Shown here in pieces: positions 42,342 through 50,571 of a DNA stretch of 64,000 bases. Every line of letters starts with the position of its first letter. Position 1 is the first letter of the stretch. The DNA comes from Arthrobacter pascens. GTDB lineage: Bacteria; Actinomycetota; Actinomycetes; Actinomycetales; Micrococcaceae. The notes beneath the pieces were generated by a model. The model did no database searches. It was not told the DNA's origin and was given only the letters and a program-made list of their open reading frames with translations. The stretch spans positions 310,001 to 374,000 of the forward strand of contig NZ_JAFHKT010000151.1 in the NCBI RefSeq assembly GCF_017052465.1. Reading direction: 5' to 3'. Position numbers and translations under genes: made by a program.

Positions 42342-42381
42342 ATTGGTATAAACCAATTTCCTCCATTTTGGCGTAGACCAA
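42342..42381. promoter_or_regulatory. Two DasR/NagR-type operators
   Basis: ATTGGTATAAACCAAT (42342-42357) and TTGGCGTAGACCAA (42368-42381) both match the DasR/NagR dre consensus TGGTCTAGACCA. Their centres are 25 bp apart. They lie between the divergent regulator gene (42411) and the aminosugar operon (start 42285), so one protein can control both. Confidence 0.75.
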
Positions 42382-42410
42382 TTTTCCTGTCAATAGGTAA
42401 TATCGCAGTC

Positions 42411-43124
42411 ATGGAGACCCGCCCCGCCGCGCTGCCGAAGTACTACGTGCTCAAGGAGCAGATCCTTGCCCTCATCGAGGACGCGGCCCCTGGCACCCTC
42501 ATTCCCACCGAGCGGGCGCTCGCGGAGCAGTACTCCACCTCGCGCACCACGGTCCGGCAGGCCATCGGGGAACTGGTGTCCGAAGGGCGCCTGGACCGCA
42601 CCCAGGGGAGGGGCACCTTCGTCGCGCCGCCGAAGGTGACGCATGTCCGCCAGCTCACGTCGTTCTCGGACGACGCCGCGAGCCAGGGCCTGACGGCGTC
42701 GGCCAGGATTTTGGACATCGGCTCGGTGCCGGCCGATCCCGTGACTGCCCGGCGGCTGGGGCTGGCTCCCGGGGCGCCGGTCCACCGCGTCGAACGGATC
42801 AGGCTGGTCAACGGCGAACCGCTGGCCCACGAGACAGCGTTCCTGGCCGGCGACCTGCCGGATCTGGCGCACAACGTGGAGGTCCGCGGGTCCCTGTATT
42901 CGGCCCTGGGCGAGGACTACGGCATCCGCATCAGCGAAGTGGAGGACACCGTGGAGACCAAGCTTGCCGGCCCTGATGAAGTCCGGCTGCTGGATGTTGA
43001 AATGGGCGCCCCGATGCTGCTCGTGCACCGGCAGGGCTTCACCTTGGACGGAGGGCCTGTGGAATGGACCCGGTCAGTCTTCAGGGGCGACAGGTTCCGC
43101 TTCGTGGCCAGGATGCACGTCTAG
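42411..43124 (+). CDS. GntR/HutC-family regulator, DasR/NagR-like
   Basis: A 237-residue protein: winged helix PKYYVLKEQILALIEDAAPGTLIPTERALAEQYSTSRTTVRQAIGELVSEGRLDRTQGRGTFVAPP (about 9-73), then a UTRA effector domain with VHRVERIRLVNGEPLAHETAFL and VEDTVETKLAGPDEVRLLDVEMGAPMLLVHRQGFTLDGGPVEWTRSVFRGDRFRFVARM. This is the architecture of NagR and DasR, which respond to aminosugar phosphates. The divergent operon and matching operators support that. The ribosome site is weak. Confidence 0.9.
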   Translation: METRPAALPKYYVLKEQILALIEDAAPGTLIPTERALAEQYSTSRTTVRQAIGELVSEGRLDRTQGRGTFVAPPKVTHVRQLTSFSDDAASQGLTASARILDIGSVPADPVTARRLGLAPGAPVHRVERIRLVNGEPLAHETAFLAGDLPDLAHNVEVRGSLYSALGEDYGIRISEVEDTVETKLAGPDEVRLLDVEMGAPMLLVHRQGFTLDGGPVEWTRSVFRGDRFRFVARMHV

Positions 43125-43259
43125 CCCGCCCAGCCTTACGCCGTACTGCGGTGTGTTAACCCGTATTGCGTCCGGAGTCCGTGCATGTCCAAAAGCATTG
43201 TGGACCAACCGTTCGGGTGGTTGGTTTGGTGCACAGGCATCGACAGAATGGGGACCCCG

Positions 43260-43697
43260 ATGATCACCGCTTTGGCTCAGCGCATCCGCACACAGTGCAG
43301 CGGAGAACTGAGCGTGTTCAGGGACCAGGTATCGGCTCTTGTTTGGCAGGACATCGGAACCGGGGGCCTGGAAGGGGCCGCGACGGCCATGGCCAGCCGG
43401 CCTTCGCTGGCCTCGCCCGGCGTCACTGTGGACATCGTGGGATTTACGGAATGGCAACCCGCCGACGGAATGGCTTCGGTGGGCGTCACGGTGGCGCTCC
43501 GTCTTGACGCCGGGCGCTCGGCGGCAGGCGTCCACTGGGAAGAGGCGCACGCCTGGGCCTGCGCCGTGGCCGACGGGCCATGGACGCTCGCGGAGTTCAT
43601 CGGCTCCGAGGAGGCGCCCGGCGGCGTGGTGTTCCACTATCTCCTGAAGGACCCGGTGACGTTTTACCCCCTCGATGAACTGCAGGGCGCGCTGTAA
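43260..43697 (+). CDS. Protein of unknown function
   Basis: A 145-residue protein from ATG 43260 (GGGGA five bases before); an upstream ATG at 43185 would add 25 residues without a ribosome site. It contains an N-terminal helix (MITALAQRIRTQCSGELSVFRDQVSALVWQDI) and a mixed region ending HYLLKDPVTFYPLDELQGAL. No named domain recognised. It ends just before a strong terminator. Confidence 0.65.
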   Translation: MITALAQRIRTQCSGELSVFRDQVSALVWQDIGTGGLEGAATAMASRPSLASPGVTVDIVGFTEWQPADGMASVGVTVALRLDAGRSAAGVHWEEAHAWACAVADGPWTLAEFIGSEEAPGGVVFHYLLKDPVTFYPLDELQGAL

Positions 43698-43710
43698 GGC
43701 ACAGGAGCGC

Positions 43711-43754
43711 AAAAAGGAGATCCGGCGGGAATGTTCCCGCCGGATCTCCTTTTT
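43711..43754. terminator. Strong bidirectional rho-independent terminator
   Basis: A perfect 21-bp inverted repeat (43711-43731 with 43734-43754): stem GGAGATCCGGCGGGAA flanked by AAAAA on the left and TTTTT on the right. It works in both directions for the convergent genes ending at 43697 and 43781. Confidence 0.93.
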
Positions 43755-43780
43755 GTCGTGGATTCTTGCCTTCGTCCCTG

Positions 43781-44947
43781 TCAGTCCTTGCCCAGCCCGG
43801 CGGCGGACGTCTTCTCGCCGGCGACGCCGTTCAGCACCGTGAGGTCGAAGATGCCGTTGATGTCGGCCTGCTTGGTGGTCCCGGCGTCCACGCCGTCCTG
43901 CAGCAGCTTGGGGAAGGCACCCGCGAGCGGGTCCACGGTGAAGGTGATGTTCTGCAGCGAGCGGTCAATGACGTCCTGCGGCAGCGCCTTGCCTGCGGCC
44001 TCTTTCAGGGCTGCATTCACCTGGGTGGCCTTCTCGGCGGCCGGGGTGTCGTTGAGCCACTTCACCGCAGCCACGTGGCCCCTGAGCAGGCCTTCCACGG
44101 TCTGCGGGTGCTCAGCGGCGAACTTCTTGTTCACGATCAGGATGGTGGTGGGGAACTCGCCGGGCTTGCCGGTCTGGGAGCCGTCCCAGAGGTCCTTCTC
44201 GTCCACCAGCACCTTCGCACCGGCCTGGAGCACCAGGCGGGACGCCCACGGCTCCGGCAGCCACGCGCCGTCGAGCTTTCCGTTTTGGAACAGTTTCAAC
44301 GTCTGGGCGTTCTCTGTCGGGTTGATGGCGACGTCGCCGCTGCCGTCGGTGTTGGTCTTGTAGCCCTGCTTGCCGAGCCAGGCGCGCAGTGCCACGTCCT
44401 GGGTGCCGCCGAGCTGCGGAGACGCGAGGGTCTTGCCCTTCAGATCCGCGGCGGTTTTGATGTCCGGTTTCACGACGAGCTGGGCGCCGCCGGAGGCTGC
44501 GCCGGCGATGATGCTGATGGACTCGCCCTTGCTCTTGACGAACGAGTTGATGGCCGGGTTCGGGCCGATGTAGGTCGCGTCGATGGCCCCGGCGTTCAGT
44601 GCTTCGATGGCGGCGGGGCCGGCGTTGAAGACCTGAGTAGTGAGCTTGGTGCTTCCCAGGTTCTCCTTGATGTAGCCCTGGTTGACGCCCACCAGGGCGG
44701 GTGCGTGCGTGATGTTTCCGAAGTAGCCCAGCTTCAGCTCCGCGGCGGGGCTGGTGGTGGCAGCGGCAGTGTCCGTTGACGTGTTGGTGTTGCTGTTGCC
44801 GGCCGTGGTTGCCACCGCGGCGCCGGCGCCGAGGAGGGCGAGCACGCCGACGGCGATGCCGATTTGAAGCCGCCGGGGGCGCTTCGGGTTGGAGGTCTCT
44901 CCCGCCGTGATGCGGGTGGACCCGGGGTTGTCCTGGGAGTTCGACAT
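43781..44947 (-). CDS. ABC substrate-binding protein, aliphatic sulfonate (SsuA-like) family
   Basis: A 388-residue binding protein. After a polar cytoplasmic stretch, a hydrophobic segment (LQIGIAVGVLALLGAGAAVATT, about 27-48) acts as signal or anchor without a lipobox Cys, followed by a Thr/Ala linker. The binding fold has LKLGYFGNITHAPALVGVNQGYIKENLG and AAIEALNAGAIDATYIGPNPAINSFVKSKGE, typical of SsuA-like proteins. No permease or ATPase gene lies next to it, so it is an orphan that must use a transporter encoded elsewhere. The organosulfur-like cluster at 45.9 kb makes a sulfonate ligand plausible. Confidence 0.88.
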   Translation of the reverse strand: MSNSQDNPGSTRITAGETSNPKRPRRLQIGIAVGVLALLGAGAAVATTAGNSNTNTSTDTAAATTSPAAELKLGYFGNITHAPALVGVNQGYIKENLGSTKLTTQVFNAGPAAIEALNAGAIDATYIGPNPAINSFVKSKGESISIIAGAASGGAQLVVKPDIKTAADLKGKTLASPQLGGTQDVALRAWLGKQGYKTNTDGSGDVAINPTENAQTLKLFQNGKLDGAWLPEPWASRLVLQAGAKVLVDEKDLWDGSQTGKPGEFPTTILIVNKKFAAEHPQTVEGLLRGHVAAVKWLNDTPAAEKATQVNAALKEAAGKALPQDVIDRSLQNITFTVDPLAGAFPKLLQDGVDAGTTKQADINGIFDLTVLNGVAGEKTSAAGLGKD

Positions 44948-45091
44948 GGTGTTCCTTCGTGACTGGTCGGGCTGTTGGACCGAGGTTACGTAGGCCCGCC
45001 GGGCCGAAACAACGCCCGCCGTCGCGGAGGTTCACCGGGGTTCTTCGGAGTTAATCGAACGTCGTGTTAGTTCACCGAAGGCCACACTGCG

Positions 45092-45706
45092 TCAAAAACC
45101 GTCCGGCACCGACCTCAAGGCCTCCAGGATGGCAGGCAGGAGGCGCTGGTTCCGCCCCCACACCGGGTCGAGGACTTCGATGTACCAGGAGTCAGCAAGG
45201 AGGAGCGCCAGGGTTTCGTTGCTCTCCTCCGCCCAGTCCCTGATCTGGTCGGACTCGATGGGCGTCTCACTGGTCCCCAGCACGGTGACCACCCCGTCGC
45301 CGTCGAGCGTCACCGGAATGGACGCACTGCTCATTTCCCCCGGCGCGTGGGCGACGGCCACGAACTCCGTCTGGGACGAAAGCTGCAGAAGCCGCCTCGC
45401 CGACTCGGCGGAGCAGAATCCCGTCACGTACTCCCGCTGGGCGTTGCCGGTGTCCGGCGCGCGTCCCGGCTGGGATTCCTTCGTGAAGAGCCCGCTGCGG
45501 TTGATGTCGGCGAGTTGGCCGGCGATGGAGCGGGTCTCGTCGTCAAACGTGGGGGCCAGCGTCCCTGCCTGGTACTCGCTCTTTCCTTCCAGCCACCGCG
45601 CAGTCAGTTCTCCGGCAGCCGCCAGGGTGCTGGCCTGCCGCCACACCTCCCTGTCCACCAAGAGCCGCCCGTAGCTGTCCCGTTCGTCCGTGAAGTGATC
45701 ATTCAT
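45092..45706 (-). CDS. Conserved soluble protein, DUF6919-like
   Basis: A 204-residue protein from ATG 45706 (an earlier ATG at 45751 would add 15 residues). VWRQASTLAAAGELTARWLEGKSEYQAGTLAPTFDDETRSIAGQLADINRSGLFTKESQPG and REYVTGFCSAESARRLLQL resemble the actinobacterial DUF6919 family, which I recall only from general pattern. No catalytic motif is evident. Function unknown. Confidence 0.65.
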   Translation of the reverse strand: MNDHFTDERDSYGRLLVDREVWRQASTLAAAGELTARWLEGKSEYQAGTLAPTFDDETRSIAGQLADINRSGLFTKESQPGRAPDTGNAQREYVTGFCSAESARRLLQLSSQTEFVAVAHAPGEMSSASIPVTLDGDGVVTVLGTSETPIESDQIRDWAEESNETLALLLADSWYIEVLDPVWGRNQRLLPAILEALRSVPDGF

Positions 45707-45885
45707 AGGTTCGAGCCTAGACGCGGCAGGTGCCGGCCGGACAGGGGACATGACGGCTGCGGACGCAGGATGAACCGCCGTGACGCCGTGTCTCCCACGG
45801 TTTCGGGGCTCTTTGACCCGGCTATTTCGCTACCGGATAGTTGCTGCCACAACCACCGCAACCGCGACCTGCAAAGGGGAAATTC

Positions 45886-46869
45886 ATGGACCGTTTCTCT
45901 CTCAAACCCGGCGTTGGCGTGGCCCTCGCCGCGACGACCCTCCTGGGGCTTTCCGCCTGCTCTGACCCGGGGGCATCGGCCGCCGCGAACACCCCGGCTT
46001 CCTCCTCAGCCCCTTCAGAGTCCAAGACCTTCAATCTCTCCCCGCAGCAGGACCGCTTCCCCGTCACCGTTGACCCGGCGGCCGCCGCCCTCGTCCCCGA
46101 GGCCATCAAGAAGGACGGCAAACTGACCGTGGCCGTCAGCCCCTTCGCGCCGCCCCTGGCGGTCTACGCCACCGACAACAAGACGCCGGTGGGCAACGAG
46201 GTGGACATCGCCGTCGCGCTGGCCCAGACGCTGGGGCTGGACGCTGACATCGTTCCCACTGCCTGGGCCGACTGGCCGCTCGGCGTTGAGTCCGGCAAGT
46301 ACGAGGCTGTCCTCTCCAACGTCACCGTGACCGAGGAGCGCAAGCTCAAATTCGACTTCGCGAGCTACCGGGACGACAAACTGGGCTTCTACGCCAAGAG
46401 CGGCAGCGACATCGCCAAGGTGGAATCCGCGGCGGACGTGGCCGGAAAGCGCATCATCGTGGGCTCGGGCACCAACCAGGAAGCCATCCTGCTGCGTTGG
46501 GACGAGGAGAACAAGGCCAAGGGTCTCAAGCCGGTCGAGTTCCAGTATTACGACGACGACTCCGCCTCAAACCTGGCCCTTCAGTCAGGACGTGCGGACC
46601 TGACATTTGGACCGAACGCCACCGCCGCCTACAAGGCAGCCAGCGATTCCAAGACGAAGCTGGTGGGCCTGGTCGACGGCGGCTGGCCGCTGAAGGCCAG
46701 CATCGCCGCCACCACCAAGAAGGGCAACGGCTTCGCGGCCGCCGCCCAGGCGGGACTGAACCACCTGATCGAGGACGGCACCTATGCCAAGATCCTGGAC
46801 CGCTGGGACCTCTCCACGGAGGCCGTCGCGAAGTCCGAACTGAACCCGGCGGGCCTGCCCTCGAAGTAG
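45886..46869 (+). CDS. ABC substrate-binding lipoprotein, polar amino acid (family 3) type
   Basis: A 327-residue family 3 binding protein. Signal ends LGLSAC with the lipidated Cys at 25. DGKLTVAVSPFAPPLAVYATDNKTPVGNEVDIAVALAQTLGLDADIVPTAWADWPLGVESGKYEAVLSNVTVTEERKLKFDF is the classic amino-acid binding fold. AAGGGG lies a few bases before ATG 45886. It is a clear paralogue of the binding protein at 51727, sharing the FDFASYR and VGSGTNQE segments. It is transcribed opposite to the rest of the cluster and ends in its own terminator. Confidence 0.9.
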   Translation: MDRFSLKPGVGVALAATTLLGLSACSDPGASAAANTPASSSAPSESKTFNLSPQQDRFPVTVDPAAAALVPEAIKKDGKLTVAVSPFAPPLAVYATDNKTPVGNEVDIAVALAQTLGLDADIVPTAWADWPLGVESGKYEAVLSNVTVTEERKLKFDFASYRDDKLGFYAKSGSDIAKVESAADVAGKRIIVGSGTNQEAILLRWDEENKAKGLKPVEFQYYDDDSASNLALQSGRADLTFGPNATAAYKAASDSKTKLVGLVDGGWPLKASIAATTKKGNGFAAAAQAGLNHLIEDGTYAKILDRWDLSTEAVAKSELNPAGLPSK

Positions 46870-46882
46870 CCCGGCGGACGAC

Positions 46883-46918
46883 GAATCCCCGCCGGGAGCC
46901 CTCCGGCGGGGATTCTTT
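46883..46918 (+). terminator. Rho-independent terminator
   Basis: GAATCCCCGCCGG (46883-46895) pairs perfectly with CCGGCGGGGATTC (46903-46915), loop of 7, followed by TTT. It lies 14 bp after the binding-protein stop. Confidence 0.85.
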
Positions 46919-47106
46919 CCGTGTGTTTCGGTGTCACCCCTTCTGGGGGCTTTGGGCTGGGGCTTTGAGGTCAGAGCAGCTGCTCCCAGACCGTCAGCTG
47001 GAGCCTGATGGTGCTGGCTGCCGATCCGGCGCGAGGGTCCTGGCCGTCCGTGTCCTCCGCGCCGCCGGACTCCGATTCGGCGTGCGGCGCAACCTGGCGC
47101 ACCGGA

Positions 47107-48519
47107 CTACCCTTTCAGGACGACGGCGGCGCCCCGGCGCACAGGCGTCTCCAGCCCGAGATTCTCCCGCAGTGTGCGTCCGGCGTATTCCGTGGGGTAG
47201 ATGCCCCGCTCCTGCAGTTCGGGTACCAGGTGGTTGACGATGTCGTCCAGGCCCGTGGGGACGAGCCACGGCGAGATGTTGAATCCGTCCACCGCTCCGG
47301 TCCGGGCATAGTCCACCAGCCGGTCAGCCACCTCGGTGTAGGAGCCGGTGAACGTGGAGTCCCCGCGGCTGGTTCTGGCCGAGACGAACTGCCGGATGCT
47401 GAGGCCCTTTTCCTTCGCCTCGGCCCGCCACTGGTCCGCCAGCTGCTTGGCCTTGGCGCCATGGAAGCCGCTGCCACGGGTCTCGGACGTTTCCTCGACC
47501 ACGGGGTCGATGTCCGGCAGCGGCCCGTCCGGGTCGAAGTCCTGCAGCTCGCGGCCCCAGAACTGTTCGAGGTAGGCGAGTGCCTGTTCGGGGCCTATCT
47601 GCAGGCTGCGCACCCATTCCTTCTTGTCCCATGCGTCCTGGGGCGTGGCAGCCAGGATGAATTCGCTGGCCGGCATGATCTTGACGTCGTTCGCGCCGCG
47701 TCCCGCCTGAAGCGTGCGCCGGACGATGTCGCGGCGGAAGTCGAGGGCGTCGTCGAGCTTCGGGTGCGCCGAGAAGATCACGTCCGCCTGGCGGGCGGCG
47801 AAGTCCCGGCCGTCGGGGGAGTCGCCCGCCTGGAACAGCACCGGCCGGTACTGGGCGCTCCGCGGCAGCCTGGGCAGGTAGTCCACGGAGTAATGCCGGC
47901 CTTCGTGCCGCACGCGCCGGGCCGAACCGGGGGCGGCCCAGGCACCGGCAGCCTGCGAGCCGGCGACGGCGCCGTCCTCCCAGGAGTCCCAGGTCTGCTT
48001 GGCGGTTTCGACGAATGCCTCCGCGTGGACATAGCGGTCCGCATGGTCCAGGTAGCCACCGCGGCGGAAGTTGGCCCCGGTCCAGGCATTGTCCGTGGTC
48101 ACGACGTTCCAGGCCGCGCGCCCGCCGGACAGCAGGTCCAGGGTGGACAGCCGGTGGGCCAGGTCCGCGGGATCGTTGTAGGTGGTGTTCTGCGTGGCCA
48201 CGAGTCCGATGTGCGACGTCACCGACGCGAGGGCCGCCAGCATGGTCTGGGCATCGGGCCGGCCCGCCACGTCCAGGGCATGGGGGCGGCCGAGGTGCTC
48301 ACGCAGCCGCAGGCCTTCGCCCAGGAAGAAGGCGGCGAAGAGCCCGCGCTCGGCGGTCTGGGCGATGCGGCGGAACGATTCGAAGTCCGTCTGTGATCCC
48401 GAGTCGGGTGATTTCCAGATGGTCCCCGAATTCACGCCCTGGAAGAAGACGCCAAGCTGCAGCTGCCCGGACGGCACAAAGCCGCCGCCGATGGAGCGGC
48501 CGGTGGATGATTCAGTCAT
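47107..48519 (-). CDS. LLM-class flavin-dependent monooxygenase (NtaA/SnaA/DszA type)
   Basis: A 470-residue group C monooxygenase: FESFRRIAQTAERGLFAAFFLGEGLRLREHLG, LLSGGRAAWNVVTTDNAWTGANFRRGG, AEAFVETAKQTWDSWEDGAV, HYSVDYLPRLPRSAQYRPVLFQAGDSPDGRDFAARQADVIFS. It is similar in type to the enzyme at 19641 but not its copy. ATG 48519 is preceded by GGGAGAG and overlaps the upstream gene stop by eight bases. With the next two LLM genes and an amino acid-type ABC system it suggests oxidation of an imported N- or S-containing compound. Confidence 0.9.
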   Translation of the reverse strand: MTESSTGRSIGGGFVPSGQLQLGVFFQGVNSGTIWKSPDSGSQTDFESFRRIAQTAERGLFAAFFLGEGLRLREHLGRPHALDVAGRPDAQTMLAALASVTSHIGLVATQNTTYNDPADLAHRLSTLDLLSGGRAAWNVVTTDNAWTGANFRRGGYLDHADRYVHAEAFVETAKQTWDSWEDGAVAGSQAAGAWAAPGSARRVRHEGRHYSVDYLPRLPRSAQYRPVLFQAGDSPDGRDFAARQADVIFSAHPKLDDALDFRRDIVRRTLQAGRGANDVKIMPASEFILAATPQDAWDKKEWVRSLQIGPEQALAYLEQFWGRELQDFDPDGPLPDIDPVVEETSETRGSGFHGAKAKQLADQWRAEAKEKGLSIRQFVSARTSRGDSTFTGSYTEVADRLVDYARTGAVDGFNISPWLVPTGLDDIVNHLVPELQERGIYPTEYAGRTLRENLGLETPVRRGAAVVLKG

Positions 48520-49717
48520 TGTTCTCTCCCTGGCGTGCAGCAGGATGGGCGGCGGGATGGACAGCGGAAGGGGCGCCAGCGGGCGGGGCGGCGTAGCGGC
48601 TGGCGGGGCGGGGCAGGCCCAGCAGCTCCCGGAACGTGGTGTCCGGCTGAACCGGTGCCAGCCGGCCGCGGCGGCGCAGCGCGGGCAGGACCAGCCGGGC
48701 CAGTTCCTCAAGCTCCACGTCGAGCACCGCCGGGTGCAGCCGGACGCCGTCGACGGTTTCCAGCAGGTCGGCCAGCAGTTCCGTCAGCCCGGCGGCGCTG
48801 CCGACGAAGCGGGCACGGGGGCTCTCCCACCGGCTGTGCGCGTCCAGCTCCGCGAGGCGCGCAGCGGCGTCCTGGCCGCGGGCGTCGAGGACGACGTCGA
48901 GCTCGGCAATGATGGCAGCCGAGGGCGTGGCGGCGCGGGCGTCGGCGACCTCGGCGGACAGCAGTTCCGGCGTCGGTGCGGAGACGAGCAGCGCGTCGGC
49001 CGATCCGGCGGACAGCGGTTCGGCGCTCAGCAGGCCCGCCGGAGCGAGCACCGGCACCTGGCCCTGAAGAGGGCGCGGGATGATCGAGGGGCCCTTGATG
49101 GAATAGCTGTCCCCAGCGAAATCGGCATAGTGCAGTTTGTCGACGTCGAGGTAGCGGCCGGTGGCGACGTCGCGGATCACGGCGTCGTCTTCCCACGAAT
49201 CCCAGAGCCTGCGGCTGACTTCGACGGAGTCGACGGCCTCACGCGCCAGCCCCGCCCCGCCGACAAGCTCGCGCCCCACGGCGGCGGCGTCGGCCGCGTT
49301 ATCCGACGCTGCGACCAGCCACCCCGCGCGCCCGCCGGACACGTAGTCCAGGCTGGCCAGCTGGGTGGAGACGTGGAACGGCTCGGTGTAGACGGTGTCC
49401 ACCTCCGGCACCAGGACAAGTGAACTCGTGACGGGGCCGGCGAATGCCGCGCGCTGCAGGGCGTTTAGCCTGCCGGTGATGCCGGCACCGCCAGCGGGCA
49501 AGGCTCCGTCCGCGAACGTTGCCACGTGGAAGCCGGCGGACTCGGCGGCCAGCACCGTGGCCCGGATCCGGGCGCCGTCCAGCAGCCCGGTGGGAGCGTG
49601 CCGGGCCTTGCGCCACGCCGCGGGGTGAGCGCCGTCGCCGTCGAGTTCGAGCGCCAGGAAGCCCTGCGGTGCACTGACCCGTGTGGGGGCTTGGGCTGCA
49701 TCGGGAGAAGTGCTCAT
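48512..49717 (-). CDS. LLM-class flavin-dependent oxidoreductase, divergent
   Basis: A 401-residue luciferase-like protein: RIRATVLAAESAGFHVATFADG, SLVLVPEVDTVYTEPFHVSTQLASLDYVSGGRAGWLVAASDNAADAAAVG, VDSVEVSRRLWDSWEDDAVIRDV, HYADFAGDSYSIKGPSIIPRPLQGQVPVLAP. The middle of the barrel keeps the DszA-type order but the C-terminal half is shorter and Ala-rich. It might be a second monooxygenase or a partner subunit of the 470-residue enzyme. ATG 49717 lies in the DUF1684 stop (ATGA). Confidence 0.85.
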   Translation of the reverse strand: MSTSPDAAQAPTRVSAPQGFLALELDGDGAHPAAWRKARHAPTGLLDGARIRATVLAAESAGFHVATFADGALPAGGAGITGRLNALQRAAFAGPVTSSLVLVPEVDTVYTEPFHVSTQLASLDYVSGGRAGWLVAASDNAADAAAVGRELVGGAGLAREAVDSVEVSRRLWDSWEDDAVIRDVATGRYLDVDKLHYADFAGDSYSIKGPSIIPRPLQGQVPVLAPAGLLSAEPLSAGSADALLVSAPTPELLSAEVADARAATPSAAIIAELDVVLDARGQDAAARLAELDAHSRWESPRARFVGSAAGLTELLADLLETVDGVRLHPAVLDVELEELARLVLPALRRRGRLAPVQPDTTFRELLGLPRPASRYAAPPAGAPSAVHPAAHPAARQGENND

Positions 49718-50571
49718 AGTGAGGCCTGCCTCTCGTAGGGGAGCTGTTCGCCGGCCTCGATGTCCACGGGCAGCCGGTTTTCGGCCGGCGGCAGCGGGCA
49801 CGTGGCGAGGTCGGTGTAGGCGCACGGCAGGTTCACCGCGCGGTTGAAGTCCAGGACCACCGTGCCATCCGTGTCCGGAGCGCCGACCGTCAGGGAACGG
49901 TTCGCCGCATACGTGGTCCGGCCGGAGGTGCCGTCCGTGAACAGCACGGAGAACGTCCCGGGGGAATGGCCGTTGAACGCCGTGAGGCTCAGGTCCTGGC
50001 CGTCCAGGCGGAACCGGATCTCGCCGGGGGCGTTGTACACGTGCCGGATGCCCGCGACGGCGGCCCCCACCGTGGTGGGCCTCTCCCGGTCGAACGGCAC
50101 GTAGGTGCCCTCGACGGCGTAGCGCGGGTCCGGGGCGTAGGCCGGCGTGCCGCGGTACTCGTTGAGCAGCGGGTTCTCCGGGTGCCGGGGCCGGACGATG
50201 TATTCACCGCCGCGCTTGGCGAGTTCAACGACGGCGGCGCCGGCCGTGAGGTTGATGCCGTCCCGTTCGGCGATCGGACCGAACGCAACGGTGACGGTGC
50301 CGCCGTCGGGGTTCAGCTCCCTGCCGTCGCGTATGAGACTTTCGCCGGGCTCAAGAACGACGGTGACGGCGTCGTCCTTCACGCTCCAGATGCCGGGAAC
50401 GCCGTCCAGGCGGGCGGGTTTGGCTCCCAGCCAATGCAGGTGCGTGACCGCGAGGAAGCCGTGGGGGTCGGCGCGGTGGCGCTCGTGCGCGGCGTGCCAA
50501 TCGTTCCAGTTGGCGGCGAAGGCGGCGGTTTGGCGGTCGTCGTTGCTTTCAGTGCGCGTAGACGTGGGCAT
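49714..50571 (-). CDS. DUF1684-domain protein
   Basis: A 285-residue protein with the diagnostic DUF1684 C-terminus DGTVVLDFNRAVNLPCAYTDLATCPLPPAENRLPVDIEAGEQLPY. The N-terminus (FAANWNDWHAAHERHRADPHGFLAVTHLHWLG) and the central beta-rich part also fit. The biochemical role of DUF1684 is not established to my knowledge. Here it sits between LLM monooxygenases, overlapping both neighbours, so it takes part in the same pathway. The start is ATG 50571; the upstream enzyme's stop at 50549 lies inside it. Confidence 0.88.
   Translation of the reverse strand: MPTSTRTESNDDRQTAAFAANWNDWHAAHERHRADPHGFLAVTHLHWLGAKPARLDGVPGIWSVKDDAVTVVLEPGESLIRDGRELNPDGGTVTVAFGPIAERDGINLTAGAAVVELAKRGGEYIVRPRHPENPLLNEYRGTPAYAPDPRYAVEGTYVPFDRERPTTVGAAVAGIRHVYNAPGEIRFRLDGQDLSLTAFNGHSPGTFSVLFTDGTSGRTTYAANRSLTVGAPDTDGTVVLDFNRAVNLPCAYTDLATCPLPPAENRLPVDIEAGEQLPYERQASL

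Noticed and set aside
47008-48396. 462-codon frame opposite the LLM monooxygenase
   Set aside because: Shadow frame; the minus strand carries clear LLM motifs.
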